From positions 73,760,505-73,824,504 of the forward strand of contig JAVHZZ010000005.1 of assembly GCA_036250195.1 (NCBI GenBank): a DNA stretch of 64,000 nucleotides. Direction: 5' to 3'. Below, piece after piece: positions 24,441 through 37,112 of this stretch. The translations under genes were made by a program, and so were the position numbers. The stretch is from Mixophyes australis (Eukaryota; Chordata; Amphibia; Anura; Limnodynastidae). The stretch's first letter is position 1, and every line of letters begins with the position of its first letter. Under the pieces are notes generated by a model that ran no database searches, had not been told where the DNA came from, and saw only the letters and a list, made by a program, of their open reading frames with translations.

Positions 24441-25007
24441 TCCAAAGATAAGAAATTATAGCTGTTCCCGGATACCGCCAGTACCTGTCATTCACAACCC
24501 TGGTGTGATTTATGCTCCTTGGTATGGAGTGGCACAAAGATTTCCCAAAATATGAACTATGAAGACATTCCCTTTGAAGCCCATATTTTAATATACCTGT
24601 ATAGGCTTTCAAATGTGTATCCAAGATTCTCACCTAGGGACCTGGCACTCTCATTTACATTCAGTGGTTCTTTGTGTTTACACTACCTATTGAAAGGAAG
24701 TAAATTAGGAAGTGGAATACATGATTAAAAACAATGCATGTCTGTGATCTGCATATCTTAAGCAGGTCTCCTCACTAAAGGGTTTGCTCAACATAATTAC
24801 CACCTACTGGGCTAATTGGTTCTTTTTTAAAAACATTTGGTCAAACATTTATCTGAGTTGAAAATTTGGTTCATTTATGTATCAATGCAATATTTTATTT
24901 GGGCCCTGGCATTTAATATTCTATTTCATCATATCAGATTTATGTTCTCATCCTGACACATATAATGTCATATAATATTATAACTGTACATAACGCTTCC
25001 TTTATCA

Positions 25008-25975
25008 GTTGGAGAACCACAAGGCTCAGTCCTAGGTCCTCTGCTATTCTCTATCTACACCACTTCTCTTGGAAAACTCAACATCAACTCTATATCTAAA
25101 TCATGTTACATATATCTAAATAACATTTCCGGAATGTGCACATATCTGACACAACGCACTGCAAAAACCTTAATTCAAGCACTGATCATCTCCTGCATTA
25201 ACTATTGCAATTCCCTCCTTACTGATCTTCCCTAAATCAGACTTGAACCCCATCAATCTATTTTGCATGCAGCATCTAGATTGATTTTCCTTACAAACCG
25301 TTCTTCCTCTGCTGAGCCACTCTGTCAGTCTCTACATTTGCTGCCTTATACTAACCTATAAGGCCATCAATAAAATTGCACCAACATATATCTCCTCACT
25401 TGTCTCAAACTATCTCCCATCTCGACACCTCCGCTCTGCACAAGATCTGTGACTCTCTCTTCCACTCTCATCACATCCTCCCATTCCCGGTTACAGGACT
25501 TTTTTCAGGCTGCACCCACTTTATGGACTTTCCTCCCTCGCACAATAAGACTTTCCTCTAGTCTTCAAACCTTCAAGCGTTCTCTGAAAACCCACCTCTT
25601 CAGACAAGCTTATAATATTCCTCAACCAGCATCTTAATCTCCCTAGGTTACCCTATTACCACCCTCTACACAGCTAACACAAGACAACAACCTTCTGACC
25701 AACATTGCTCTGTGACTGATCATACAGCCCACTCAATACTTTTTACCCTTTCATTCTTACTCCAACAATGTGCAATATAATGTAGCACGTGCCCTTGTGT
25801 TTCAAACTCCCATTGTCCCATAGATTGCAAGCTTGCAAGCAGGGCCCTCTTACCTCTCTGTCTGTATGCATTACCCAGTATTGTTTTATTAATGTTTGTT
25901 CCCAATTGTAAAGCGCTACGGAATTTGCTGGCGCTCTATAAATGAATGTTGTTGATAATGAGGGTGATGATGATG
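25008..25975 (+). pseudogene. L2-type LINE fragment (RT end to 3' tail)
   Basis: Begins in the RT domain with [18 protein letters not shown], then skips the active-site region to [14 protein letters not shown] at about 25180, and continues to FFQAAPTLWTFLP and LQTFKRSLKTHLFRQA at 25500-25615, the conserved ORF2 C-terminus of L2/CR1-like LINEs. The 3' UTR ends with TTGTAAAGCGCTACGG and GGCGCTCTATAAATG, then a (TGATGA)n tail and TA repeats. Internal deletions and frameshifts make it inactive. Confidence 0.8.
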
Positions 25976-26008
25976 ATAATGATATATGATATATATAATA
26001 TATATAAA

Positions 26009-27369
26009 CTTAAATGTAATTTTCTGTTTACACCACATTATGGATGATATTAAAAACTTTTAATATTAGAATAGACCTGTGATGAGGATTACAGTAGATT
26101 AAAAATGTGAGCGTCTTGAAGCAGGTGCTCTGGTAAAATTAAGCACCGAGCAAACATTTTTAAGTCAAGTAGCAGCAACATTTTCCCCATTTACTCTTTC
26201 CATACAAGCATAAAAAAGGGTTAAGGAATGTTTCAATTTTCCTCTATACAGGTTTGGTCTTCCCCAAATTATTAAAGTAAAGTAAAAAAAGAAGAACTAA
26301 ATTTAAAAAAATGATGGTAATGCAGAATGCACATGGTTTCAAGCCTAAAAGAGACTATATTCCTCAGATTTTTGTACACCCACTCATGGACTTATAACCA
26401 CCCTAATGATGTTTACATATGAGCATATTGATTCTCAACTGTCCTGATTTAAGTGAGACAATCACAATTTTAGCGGGCTGTCACTATTGCCGAAACTGAT
26501 GGGGAGTGTGTTCCACTCACAGCCATGAGCTGTTGCTACACCAATCATTGGCAGTGTGGGACTGTTTTAAGTGAGATGAGTAGAGGTTAGGGGAGAACCA
26601 GTGCTTCAGAAGGACGGGGCACGACACCAGGAGACATGACATGCCCCCACCATATTGTGACAGCTGCATACAGTGGCGCACATTTAATCTCATGATTTAC
26701 ACATTTACAATTGAGAGGTATGTTCCTGTGTAGCTATGATAGCTTAAAGGCAACCAAAACTTCTGTAAATAAACAGTTTACCTTATAAGTGCATTTGATC
26801 TTGTACAATGGACATGTTATGAATCCTTTTATGTAGAGAAGTAGGCAGTTAAATTTGAGCAAATTTTTTTGGGTTGCACTAATTAAAATAGTAACTTTTC
26901 AAAGAATCATCAAAAGGCATTTCAAAAATGTTTGCCATTTTTTTCAAGTCCATAAAATAAAATTATAGTCATTACAATATGTTACCAGAAGAAAGCCATA
27001 TTAAACAAAAGCATCAACAAAACAAAAATTGGTCTTTGATTAACACAGCTAGAATGCCTGTTACAATAAATATCATTGATCTCTTTAGTGAACATGTCCT
27101 CACTGAAGTGCTGGACATAGCTGGAATCCATCATAATCTATTTTTGGTGGAACTGTTTTTTCAGTGTGTAATGTGGACATGTTTACTATAGAGATCAATG
27201 ATCTTGATGACAACAGATGTTCCAGCTTCATTTACCATGCGTTCAGCACTGGAAGCTAAACACTTGTGTCTATGAGCCCTGACGAGTATAAGTGACAGCA
27301 GAAAAAAATGAATAACAATGCATGCAAATAATCCGGTTATCATTTAGGCAATATTAACTAAAAAAGAGT
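26009..27369. other. No recognisable feature
   Basis: AT-rich. A segment at 27060-27200 contains two partly similar ATCATTGATCT stretches in opposite orientation but no identifiable family. Confidence 0.35.
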
Positions 27370-27377
27370 GCATATCT

Positions 27378-29013
27378 CGGCGGTTCCCAAACTGCTCCCA
27401 GGGGTGCCGCGGCGCTGTCACTGGGGTGCCGCGGGCCAGCCATATAAAAAAAAAAAGAACATAGTAACTAACCAATCCGCCGGGCGCCGGGACCCAGTAG
27501 ACTCCTCTCTCCCGCAGCAGCTGTCACTGACGTCGAGATTCAGTGACAGCTGCTGCGGGAGAGAGGAGGCTGCTAGGTCCCGGCGCCCGGCGGATTGGTA
27601 AGTTACTGTGTTTTTTCTTTTTTTTTTTAAATGGCTGGCCCGGTGCAGAGGAGTTAGAGGGATCGTGACAGCGGGGCAGAGGAGAGGCAGAGGAGGGTGA
27701 CAGCGAGGCAGAGGAGGGTGACAGCGGGGCAGAGGAGAGGCAGAGGAGGGTGACAGCGAGGCAGAGGAGGGTGACAGCGAGGCATAGGAGAGGCAGAGGA
27801 GGGTGACAGCGGGGCAGAGGAGAGGCAGAGGAGGGTGACAGCAGGGCAGAGGAGAGGCAGAGGAGGGAAACAGAGGGGCAGAGGAGAGTGACAGCGGGGC
27901 AGAGGAGTGAGAGGGATCGTGACAGCGGGGCAGAGGAGGGTGACAGCAGGGGCAGAGGAGGGTGACAGCATGGGCAGAGGAGGGTGACAGCGAGGCATAG
28001 GAGAGGCAGAGGAGGGTGACAGCGGGGCAGAGGAGAGGCAGAGGAGGGTGACAGCAGGGCAGAGGAGAGGCAGAGGAGGGAAACAGAGGGGCAGAGGAGA
28101 GTGACAGCGGGGCAGAGGAGTGAGAGGGATCGTGACAGCGGGGCAGAGGAGGGTGACAGCAGGGGCAGAGGAGGGTGACAGCATGGGCAGAGGAGAGTGA
28201 CAGCAGGGGCAGAGGAGTGTGACAGCAGGGGCAAAGGAAAGTGACAGCGGGACAGAGGAGAGTGACAGCTGGACAGAGGAGAGTGACAGCGGGGCAGAGG
28301 AGGGTGACAGCAGGGGTCGAGGAGGGGCACAGCGAGGCAGAGGAGAGGGGCAGTGGAGGGGGACACAGCATGAGAGGGGCAGTGGAGGGGGACAGAGCGT
28401 GAGAGGGACAGTGGAGGGGGACACAGCGTGAGAGGGGCAGTGGAGGGGGACACAGCGTGAGAGGGACAGTGGAGGGGAACACAGCGTGAGAGGGGCAGTG
28501 GAGGGGGACACAGTGTGAGAGAGGAAAGAGGAGGAGGACAGCGTGTGAGAGGGCAGAGGAGGGGACAGCGTGTGAGAGGGCAGAGGAGGGGGACAGCGTG
28601 ACAGAGGGCAGAGGAGGGGGACAGCGTGACAGAGGGCAGAGGAGGGGGACAGCGTGACAGAGGGCAGAGGAGGTGACAGCGTGACAGAGAGCAGAGGAGG
28701 GGGGACAGCATGACAGAGGGCAGAGGGGGCAGTGTGAGAGAGGGCAGTGTGTCTGGATGCAGAGGGGGCAGTGTGTCTGGATGCAGAGGGGGCAGTGTGT
28801 CTGGATGCAGAGGGGGCAGAGTGTCTGGATGCAGAGGGGGCATTTTTGCATACAACTAAATAAGTATTTCTGTCCTGACCTAAATACTTATTACAATTTT
28901 TTGACCCAACTACTGCTAAAACAGGACTGCTCAATAATTATATTAGAGGGGTGCCTTGAAAAAATTTGGAGACTCTAAGGGTGCCGCGAACTGCAAAAGT
29001 TTGGGAACCACTG
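27378..29013. mobile_element. 1.64-kb non-autonomous hAT carrying a minisatellite
   Basis: Left end CGGCGGTTCCCAAAC; the right end reversed reads CAGTGGTTCCCAAAC. Both continue into GGGGTGCCGCGG / GGGTGCCGCGAA. Identical 8-bp TSDs GCATATCT at 27370-27377 and 29014-29021. Inside is a near-palindrome at 27472-27598 (CCAATCCGCCGGGCGCCGGG arm), then GGTAAGTTACTG at 27597-27608, then a 1.2-kb G-rich tandem array. No transposase. Confidence 0.9.
27640..28850. repeat. G-rich minisatellite, ~1.2 kb
   Basis: Variant units of GGGTGACAGCGGGGCAGAGGA, with a higher-order block at 27786-27945 repeated at 28018-28178. It shifts to GACACAGCGTGAGAGGGGCA units after 28360 and to 24-bp GTGTCTGGATGCAGAGGGGG units at 28747-28840. 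Stop codons are scarce on the minus strand, so all three minus frames stay open for more than 420 codons without encoding a real protein. Confidence 0.92.
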
Positions 29014-29021
29014 GCATATCT

Positions 29022-29899
29022 CATTTAAATAGGGTTACAAATCCTTAGCCTCTATAAACCAGGAAATCTATTATAAAAAGCAATGCTTTTTACCCCTTCT
29101 GAATAAGATTTAATAGAACCATAAGGGGTGATTCAGAGTTTGAAGTAAAAGTCTTTCTTTTGAGTATGCACAAATGTGTGTCTGCACACTTGCGTTTGCA
29201 CATCTGTATTTTAAGCAAGATGCATATTACAACCTTAACTATAGTGAATAGATGGGTACTGTATTGTTTCTAGATGCAAGACACATATTTTGTATTTGTC
29301 TTGTGTAGGTGCATAATTTATCCTTCGTAAGTATCATTTTCAAACGTCTCATAGAAATCTAAATTTGTACACAACTGAAAGGGTATAGCTAAAGTGTGTC
29401 TCCCACATCCCTACTGTACTTTTCTTGCAAATGAAGGCCCCTGTACAGCTGTATTGCACTTCTAGCATAAATTGCATTCATGCGCAGTGCAATACCTTTT
29501 GTATGAGACACATAATTACGATGCGCAAATGCACTTGTGTCCAACTCTAAATCAGCCACATGGTGTCTAATTTGTCAATGTCAATCCTTATCTAATTTGC
29601 ATTGTTCATTAAATACACTGTTTAGCAGAGTAGCAGGACTTGGATCTGCAAAAACTGATAAAACTTTCCCCATCAACTGGCAGGCATAGGATGCAGTCCT
29701 ACATATATTGGTGACAGAAATCATCCACATACTGTGCAGTTCAGTGCAAGCTATTTCTGGGGTATTTATATCATTAGGCAACGTAAGACTAGCTTCTGGT
29801 AACAGAACAGTTAGGTACCACATTTTTTTTTTGTAAAAAAAACATTTTAACTGGTCAGTTTTATAGCTGAATTTATTCCTATCTCCGAATGAGGCACTG
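29022..29899. other. No recognisable feature
   Basis: AT-rich; nothing assigned. Confidence 0.4.
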
Positions 29900-30010
29900 T
29901 ATTTATTTAATTTATTTATTATTGTTTACTTGTATAGCGCAGATCATATTACAGAGTGCTTTACAGAGAATTATGCCTTTACCAGATCTGCTGGCAATTT
30001 AGCTATGGGA
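29900..30010 (-). repeat. SINE/L2 3'-end fragment
   Basis: TTTATTTATTATTG followed by TGTATAGCGCAGATCATAT and TACAGAGTGCTTTACAGAG resembles the 3' part of the V-SINE/L2 tail, reversed. Confidence 0.5.
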
Positions 30011-30649
30011 AACCATGATTGCTTCTGAGGATATATGGGGATCTTATAAGGAGTGTATATGGCAATATGAGGAGTGTGTATGGCAATTATGGGTTTATTG
30101 GTCAGTATATAAATACATACACTGACCATAGGAATAAAATATGCATTCAGGATGACAAATTTCCATCAAACATCATATGATATTCTCCTTTTAGAATAAC
30201 ACATATTTACCCATTTTTTTTATGGGGGGGATTTAGAATGAAAGTAATATCCATTTATTTAACATTTATATGTAGCATAACACAGTCTTTGTATTATCAG
30301 ATAATTGTAACAAATACAACACATTACATTATTATAGTTATGGCTTAGGAAATGTCTAATCAGAAATGTTGTGGTTCTAAAAAGCATGTAATCAGACTTA
30401 AACAAAACCTTTGCACACAATGCTGCAAACCACATAACTCATATTCAGCTAACCTTTTTCCACCAAACCTGTTTATGGACATTTGCAACACCAATTTAAC
30501 TTAGAGAGAAACAAAATGATATTGTGAATTCTCTGTTAGTCATAGATACAAGGGTTTAATGTGATTATAACAGTGGGTTCAGTTTGGTAATGTATGAACA
30601 ATACATGTATGAGTCACAAGTGTTGTATATATTCGTTTATATGTGTGCA

Positions 30650-30711
<62 letters not shown>
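30650..30711. repeat. (ATCT)n(TA)n microsatellite
   Basis: ATCT repeats at 30650-30681, then TA repeats to 30711. The TA tract resumes at 31114-31160 beyond a Helitron insertion. Confidence 0.9.
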
Positions 30712-30714
<3 letters not shown>

Positions 30715-31111
30715 ACTATATAAATGCTTAGTGGCGTATGTGGAAAAAAAACACCAAGCTGCAGCGCCACCTGCTGGGCATAGTTATACTCTGGCCTATA
30801 TATTTCTTGAAGGAGAAGTGACAGTTGGGAGTGGTTGGTGGTTGCCGGGGGTGACAGTGGGGAGTTTTTAACACCTTAAGTAGCTTGATGAAGGAGGTGG
30901 CGATGAAGATGAAGGATGAAGTGATGGAGAAAAAGGATGAGGTGGTGACATGTGGACAAAACCACGTTAAAAAAGGGCGCTTGCGTCGGGAAGTAACGCT
31001 CTTCCCCTGAGGAGGCCTGGGCTAGGCCCAAATGCATGACAAGAACCTTTTTAACACCTTAAGTAGCTTGATTTGACTAGAATGCATGAGTATCATGCAC
31101 GGGTTAACTTG
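30712..31111 (+). mobile_element. 400-bp non-autonomous Helitron
   Basis: 5' end TCTACTATATAAATGC. The 3' end has a hairpin GCATGA-GTA-TCATGC at 31084-31098, 9 nt before a terminal CTTG (a CTRR variant). It sits between A and T inside a TA microsatellite, as Helitrons require, and has no TIR or TSD. A 24-nt block (TTTTAACACCTTAAGTAGC...) occurs at 30866 and 31050. No Rep/helicase coding. Confidence 0.7.
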
Positions 31112-31164
<53 letters not shown>

Positions 31165-31165
31165 A

Positions 31166-31285
31166 CAGGTGTTGTGAGGCTAAAAGCCCCAGCATGCTTT
31201 GCCAGTAGATAACCTGCCAATAGCTGTCAGGGCATGCTGGAACTTGTATTCTCAGAACACTTGGAGAGCCACAGGTTGGCCAGGC
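31166..31285. repeat. Imperfect hairpin repeat
   Basis: GTGTTGTGAGGCTAAAAGCC and CCCAGCATGCTTTGCC are mirrored by GGCATGCTGGAACTTG and TCTCAGAACAC. This is a small foldback element of unknown superfamily directly after the TA tract. Confidence 0.45.
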
Positions 31286-32468
31286 TTGTGCTAGAGCTTA
31301 AGAAGCTGCTCTTATTGCATAGGCCCCACATGAGGTGTCAGTGGACTACATTGTATGAATGAGGTTCATTCATAAAATGTATCAGTGAACTTCATTCATG
31401 TTGTCGGTTTGCCTGGGATCAGCCCAGCCTGCCATAGCCTTGTGCTGGTTCTGGTTTTCCATCACACAACATAAGCTCTAACCAGCCCAGTGGGGTGAAT
31501 GGTTCACATTTGGGATGGGCACACTTTTTTTTTTATTTACTTTTGCTAAAATCTGTTCTGATGATCATCATCAGCAGCAGTGCAAATATTTGCACTAGGG
31601 GTCAGGCACTAACAAGAAATTCACTTGGAAAAAGGCATATGGAGATGTTGCCTATTCAGAATAGGCTGCATCTGTAGGGGGCATACCACACTTATTTCAG
31701 TTGCATTCCCCCATTCCATCTCTCCAGGTGTGTGGGGAGGGACACAGTTGCAGTGATGTCTGCCTCTCTCAGTTGTCAGTAAGGGTCAGCCTATATCTAA
31801 TCACTATACCCAGTGCAGTAGCTGTTCTCTTAGGGTCCCCAATCAAAGTAAAATGCAACCCTTGTAAAAAGAAGAAAGTGAGAACAATAGTGTACCTCTG
31901 GTGGAGTAACAACTACCACTCACCCTGATTAATAGCTGCTTACCTCTTAGGAGGGATGGACTTCATATTTAAATATACACAGCCAGATCCTCCATATTTG
32001 TTGGTAATTTAAGATCACTTGATTTCTACAAATAAAATACTAAAATAGTGCAATAAGGACAAATATAAAAAAAATTACAGAATCGGATGCATTCACAAGG
32101 AAACTGGTTAAAACAGACACCTCATCCAGAGGAAATCAATAACCTCTCTGCCGGAATAAGAAGATTCCTCTTATCAGGTGTATAGTCTGCAACACAAGGC
32201 CATTTCTTCAGTGTGTGTTCGCTCCTTTCATACAACATTGCCTTATTTAGTAGGACACCCACTAATGAGAAACGTGGTTGAATAAACCCTGTACCTCATT
32301 GGTTAACCTTTATCATGTCAAAGGTTATATTCTTATAAACATAAATACTGTTAAAAATGTAATTATAACAAATAAAACTTAATATCCAAAGTAAAATAAT
32401 AAGTGTTTTGATCAGTTGGGTGTCTCTTCTATTCAGAGGAGCCTATGCCTGGATTTCAGAACAGGATT
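31286..32468. other. No recognisable feature
   Basis: Unassigned. GAGGTTCATTCATAAAATG at about 31361 recurs as a diverged GAGTTCATTGATAAAATG at 33950, so both may be old MITE debris. Confidence 0.35.
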
Positions 32469-32470
32469 TA

Positions 32471-33312
32471 CCGTATATACTCGAGTATAAGTCGACCCGA
32501 ATATAAGCCGAGGCACCTAATTTTACCACCAAAAACTGGGAAAACTGATTGACTCGAGTATAAGCCTAGGGTGGGAAATGCAGCAGCTACTGGTACATTT
32601 TTTAGATTTATTCATTATTATGTTTTTTATTTACATCTGTATATGCATTTTTATTTTACACATTTTTATATCATGTGTGTTTTTGATTGATTATCTACTA
32701 AATGATTCATGGTTTTTTAAGCTGACTGGTTCTTTGGACATATGCACCGTTCTTTATTAAAAATGAGTCAGTGGTATATTCACTCTTTCAATGCCAGTTG
32801 CTTCTAATCTCTTGGAGCTCCTTCCATACTTGGCTTAAAAAATGCTTGGGCACTGACGTTTCATTTGTTTTTCTTTTTTTTCTGTTTCCGGAAATCCTAA
32901 TGCTACCTGCATGTTCTAGAATCTTGTTTGAGTGGTCTGCTTGTCACACGTATGTAATGAACTATTCCTATTAAAATGTTTTTTTTGCTTTGTCTAAACT
33001 TCAAAAAAGCATCATCTAGTTTTTAGTTTGATTAGGTCTTTCAAGGTATGATTTTCAGCTTTTTAAAGGAGAGAGAGAGAGAGAGAGATATTCAGCCTTT
33101 TACTTACCCCAGCAGTGGAACGCATGTGCGTTCCACAGACAGGAAGTTCGGCATTTCATTTGAAATGCAAAACTTCCTGTCAGTGGGAAGCACGGAAGCT
33201 AACAGCTGAGGGACAGGACACCAGGTAAGTTCACCTGTGTAGGAGCCGAGGGGGGCTTTTTCAGCATACAAAAATGTGCTGAAAAACTCGGCTTATACAC
33301 GAGTATATACGG
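32471..33312. mobile_element. 842-bp TIR element with TA target duplication (Tc/mariner-type)
   Basis: Ends CCGTATATACTCGAGTATAA and, reversed, CCGTATATACTCGTGTATAA, flanked by TA at 32469-32470 and 33313-33314. No transposase. A central hairpin region (33108-33188) is bracketed by outward donor-like GTAAGT motifs: minus strand at 33107-33101 and plus strand at 33225-33231. An AG microsatellite lies at 33069-33090. Tc/mariner is inferred from the TA duplication. Confidence 0.8.
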
Positions 33313-33314
33313 TA

Positions 33315-34349
33315 CATTTTGTCTCAATATCAAAAAATCATTCATGTTTTTCAATAAAGGTCATTTGGCTCTTATGGCTAAAAAATGCAATAACATTTTG
33401 CTATGAGCTTGCAAGGAATTGTAAGAAAGTCATTTTTATATGTTACATGTAGCTAGAACGGACATTTCTCCCCAAAATGATATCAGTAATGTAATTAGTT
33501 AATACCTTATTGTATTAAGTTCTGTGGACTGTTTTTTTCTATTAAATGTAAAATTTGGTAGGAGTAATATGCTTTATAAAAGTTAACATAAACATATATA
33601 CACCTTGAATGTCTTATTAAATGAAGATAGTTTCATTCTGTGCACCTTAAGTTACTAGCACTTTAATTGATTAACGATGGAAGGCATTTCTTTGCTGGTT
33701 GAACTGGCATCTACAACGGGCTCTTAGTGAAGTCCGGAATTAAGGTTAATCAGAATTCTCATCTTTCTTTTATTGACATGGTGCAAGTTAGATAATGAGA
33801 GCAAATGTCTGATTGGTTACTTTAAGTCACTGCCAATTTGCATTTTATTAATAAATAAATCAATTTTATTAAGGTTTCATTGAAAAACAACATTTAAACA
33901 TTATTGGGCCTCATGTTGAGTTGGGCGCATTTTGCCCACTGTATCAAAGGAGTTCATTGATAAAATGCAGTAATGAACTTCATTGATAGTGAGTCCCCAC
34001 CACTACTAACCAATACAAAGTGGCTTTCACACAGTCTGTCCAATAAGAAAAGTTAGTAATAGCATTGTGACTCCTTCTTGAACAATTCCTCTTTGCTTCA
34101 GAGAGTTTATTCAAATGGATTACAAAGCTGCAAGAGAGAAAATGATTGCACCACCAACCCTTTACGTCCATCACTACATCAAGCCCATTAGTTTCTCTGC
34201 AGCACTATGGGTTAAATGTTTTGCAGAAAGCTGCAACATTTTCACTACAAAGTAAAATTCTAACAGCAGTGGCAGTCTGGCATGCTCTTGTGGTGAATAG
34301 GAAATGTGGGGGGATGAGAAAAAAACCGTAATGCTATATTTGAAAATTC
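33315..34349. other. No recognisable feature
   Basis: AT-rich; only the diverged repeat at 33930-33990 noted above. Confidence 0.4.
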
Positions 34350-34357
34350 ACAGAAAA

Positions 34358-34507
34358 CCATACTTGCCAATTTTTTAAAGTTGGCTTCCGGGAGCCTGCC
34401 GGGGGAGATGGGCAGATCTGGGAGATTGCCACACTCTCCCGGGAGCCCGTGAGACTCATGGGAAATGCGAGAGTCTCACGGACATACAGGGAGAGTTGGC
34501 AAGTATG
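34358..34507. mobile_element. 150-bp hAT MITE
   Basis: Perfect termini CATACTTGCC and GGCAAGTATG, with longer similarity inward (GGGAGAGTTGGC against GCCAATTTTTT). Identical 8-bp TSDs CAGAAAAC at 34350-34357 and 34508-34515. Interior GGGAGTCTCACGG-type blocks form a second hairpin. Confidence 0.88.
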
Positions 34508-34515
34508 CAGAAAAC

Positions 34516-36229
34516 ATGACAACTGAAATCTTCAGCGCACACAATTTTACAATTTTGCCACAATTTTAATGTATAAACTTATTCTCCATCCACATACAGC
34601 AGAAAAGTTTGAAAATCATCTGCTATCAAATAAAAGAATTATGTTAAAAAGGTAAAAAAGTGCAATTTCCATTGGGAAATGGGGCAGATATGAAACAGTT
34701 ATAGTACTGGCAAGAGGCTAAGGTCAGATTGTCTTACAAAGAATCATATATAAAGTAGGGATCATTTACAAATAGCATAACCTCTCTGGCACATAACATC
34801 TTCATGTGTAAACTGTCCATTCATATATACAGGTGCATAGGTTTGTGATACATCTGCATATTCGATGATCATGACCCTTGTGGTTTTTACAGTAGACATC
34901 AAAGGCACATGTATTGTACAAGTGACAACACCATCACAAAGCTTCCAAATGTACATTGATTTCCTTATGCATATGTATGTGGACTGTACATTATTTGTAA
35001 CTAGAAAAACTGTCCTCTTATTCTACATTGGCAGAGGTTACTAATCTTAATTAGAATTAGGCAGATAAACACTTTCTACTTTGTTAATCATTGCGTTAGC
35101 AATGGAACATAATCTACCAGAGATTTAAATTAATGACTCTATATCTTTAGGGACATGGAAAAAATATAGTTGATCTGTTCTATTATACTCAAGTTCCATA
35201 AAGTATGCTTTCTTTATAACTAAAGCATATATCTACCAATTATAGCAAATTAAAATTTAGACACTTTTAATAAATGCCAGTTCTGTACTTATCAATAAGT
35301 ATTAAATCATTTTAGTAAGTGAATGTTAAGTTCTGACTGAAGAAAGTTACTATGATAATATGCTTCAAATTTCTTGTTTGAAGTTAATCCCCATTATAGT
35401 TAAGGAAACATACATAACAGAATAACCATCTTCAGCACTGCCCCATGTATTGGTGTAAGCTGTCCACTAACACACCGAAACTGGCAAAAGTGAGCCAATA
35501 TTAGTGGATAAAGCCTAAAATTATTGCCACGATTGAGAATTATCTGATCAAAATTTAATAATTTCATTCAAGTTTCAGGTCCACTGCAGGGCAAATTAAA
35601 AGGTCTTAATGATATCCATGGACAGGGGCTGAGCATGAGTTGACAGATTCTAGTAAAATTTGGTCAAATAGAAAGTGTGTATTTAGCTAGGTGCACAATT
35701 CAAGTGGCAAGATTGGCCTGTTTGTAACAAGCTTTAACAAGTGATGTGATGGAGATATCTCCTAATCAAAGGCTGGATAGGCTGGGGGGGGCATCTCCAT
35801 CCCGGACCGATCCCATAGTGGGCTACCTTGGGCTGGGGCACTGTTGAGCCCCCCAGGCTAAAATTTGCCACCAGCACCTGACCCCCTAATATCTGTGTTA
35901 ATTCTTACTTCCCTATACATGGCCTCACATTCCATGTTAATGGCAATGCTTACCATACATGGTTAAATCTCAGTCTCAGGGGTAATTTGCTAAAACATCA
36001 TCAGGCTATTGTAGTTCAGAATTCTATGAGACCAGTGATAGTTTAAATAACCTGTCCTAGCCCTTCATTAAAATGATTCAAAATTTCAAATAGGGGGGAG
36101 TTACAGCAAAAAATCCTACTTAATAATATACTTTTACACATGATTAACCATATATTTTCCTAATCATTTCCTCCTGTGATCATATTAACATTAAATGATC
36201 ATTAATTCCATCTTCTTTACCCTCTAAAT
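34516..36229. other. No recognisable gene
   Basis: Mostly AT-rich. 35775-35875 is a GC-rich patch (GGGCTGGGGCACTG, CCCCCCAGGCT) resembling hAT MITE termini, but no paired ends were found. Confidence 0.35.
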
Positions 36230-37112
36230 ATATGGGGGTTAGGGCTTTCAGCAGGTTGTTCCTTGCAACTTGCCTTCTGTCAAGTTAGAACTGCTCCGCT
36301 GGTGTGTCTCCCTCTGAAGACCGGTTACCTGCATCATTGCTTTCATAAAGTTTGAGCTGCAGTGCAGGTGAGCGTTCCCAGAATAGATGATTGGTGAGCT
36401 GCACTATTTATAGACTCCTCCTGCCTTCATGCCTTACCCTTGATAGAGATTGTCAGCATGTCACAGCCTGTGATAGACTTTGATAGGCTTGGATACCTTT
36501 TGCTCCTTGACTCTTGAATCTTGTTCAAGTTTGTTGCTGTTCTTGCCCAAGTTCCTAGTTTGGTATTATTTATATCCTGATGTTTGAATTGCATCAAACA
36601 AATCTTCTGGGTTCCGGCTATGTTAATTTTGGACTCTGGGAATATTTGCAACAGCTTCAACTTCAAAATACATACTGCATTACCAGGCCTTGCTAAAGAA
36701 TATATAATCTTAAAGAGACATTGTACATTATCTTGCCTTTCTAAAAACTGTATAATTTTACTCTGGGAATATTTGCACCAGCATTGCTTCAAGAGAAATA
36801 CTGCCTTACCAGGCTTTGCTTAAGACTGTGTTAATTTGCACCAGCTTTGCTTCCCTAAAGACTGTATACCTTGTTACTACATAACTTCTAGACATATTGT
36901 TACTTTACTACCATGCTATTACCATGTTTATTATAGTGTTACACAATGACTGCTCTTCTTTTTGCATGAGTATTGTATTTCATTGTACCAACTACTCATT
37001 CCAGCATTACTTCAGTACTTGTGCTTTTCCTGACTGCTATTGATTTCTGCAATAAACTCCATATTGTTTGTCACAACAATACAACCTTGTTACGCCTGTG
37101 ATTTACCTAACA
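36230..37112 (+). mobile_element. LTR-like sequence with polyadenylation signal
   Basis: Contains an imperfect ~115-bp tandem repeat (TGGGAATATTTGCAACAGC at 36638 and CTGGGAATATTTGCACCAGC at 36763), an AATAAA at 37053 and a downstream T-rich region ending TTACCTAACA at 37112. Layout fits the 3' part of an LTR, but the left end and TSD are not found. Confidence 0.35.

Noticed and set aside
26979..27343. Short ORFs on both strands at 26979-27343
   Set aside because: No domain, codon bias or homology recognised; chance ORFs in AT-rich DNA.
27418..28934. Three overlapping minus-strand ORFs of 426-477 codons
   Set aside because: All lie on the G-rich minisatellite; low-complexity Ser/Pro/Leu/Cys repeats open in three frames at once show absence of stop codons, not coding.
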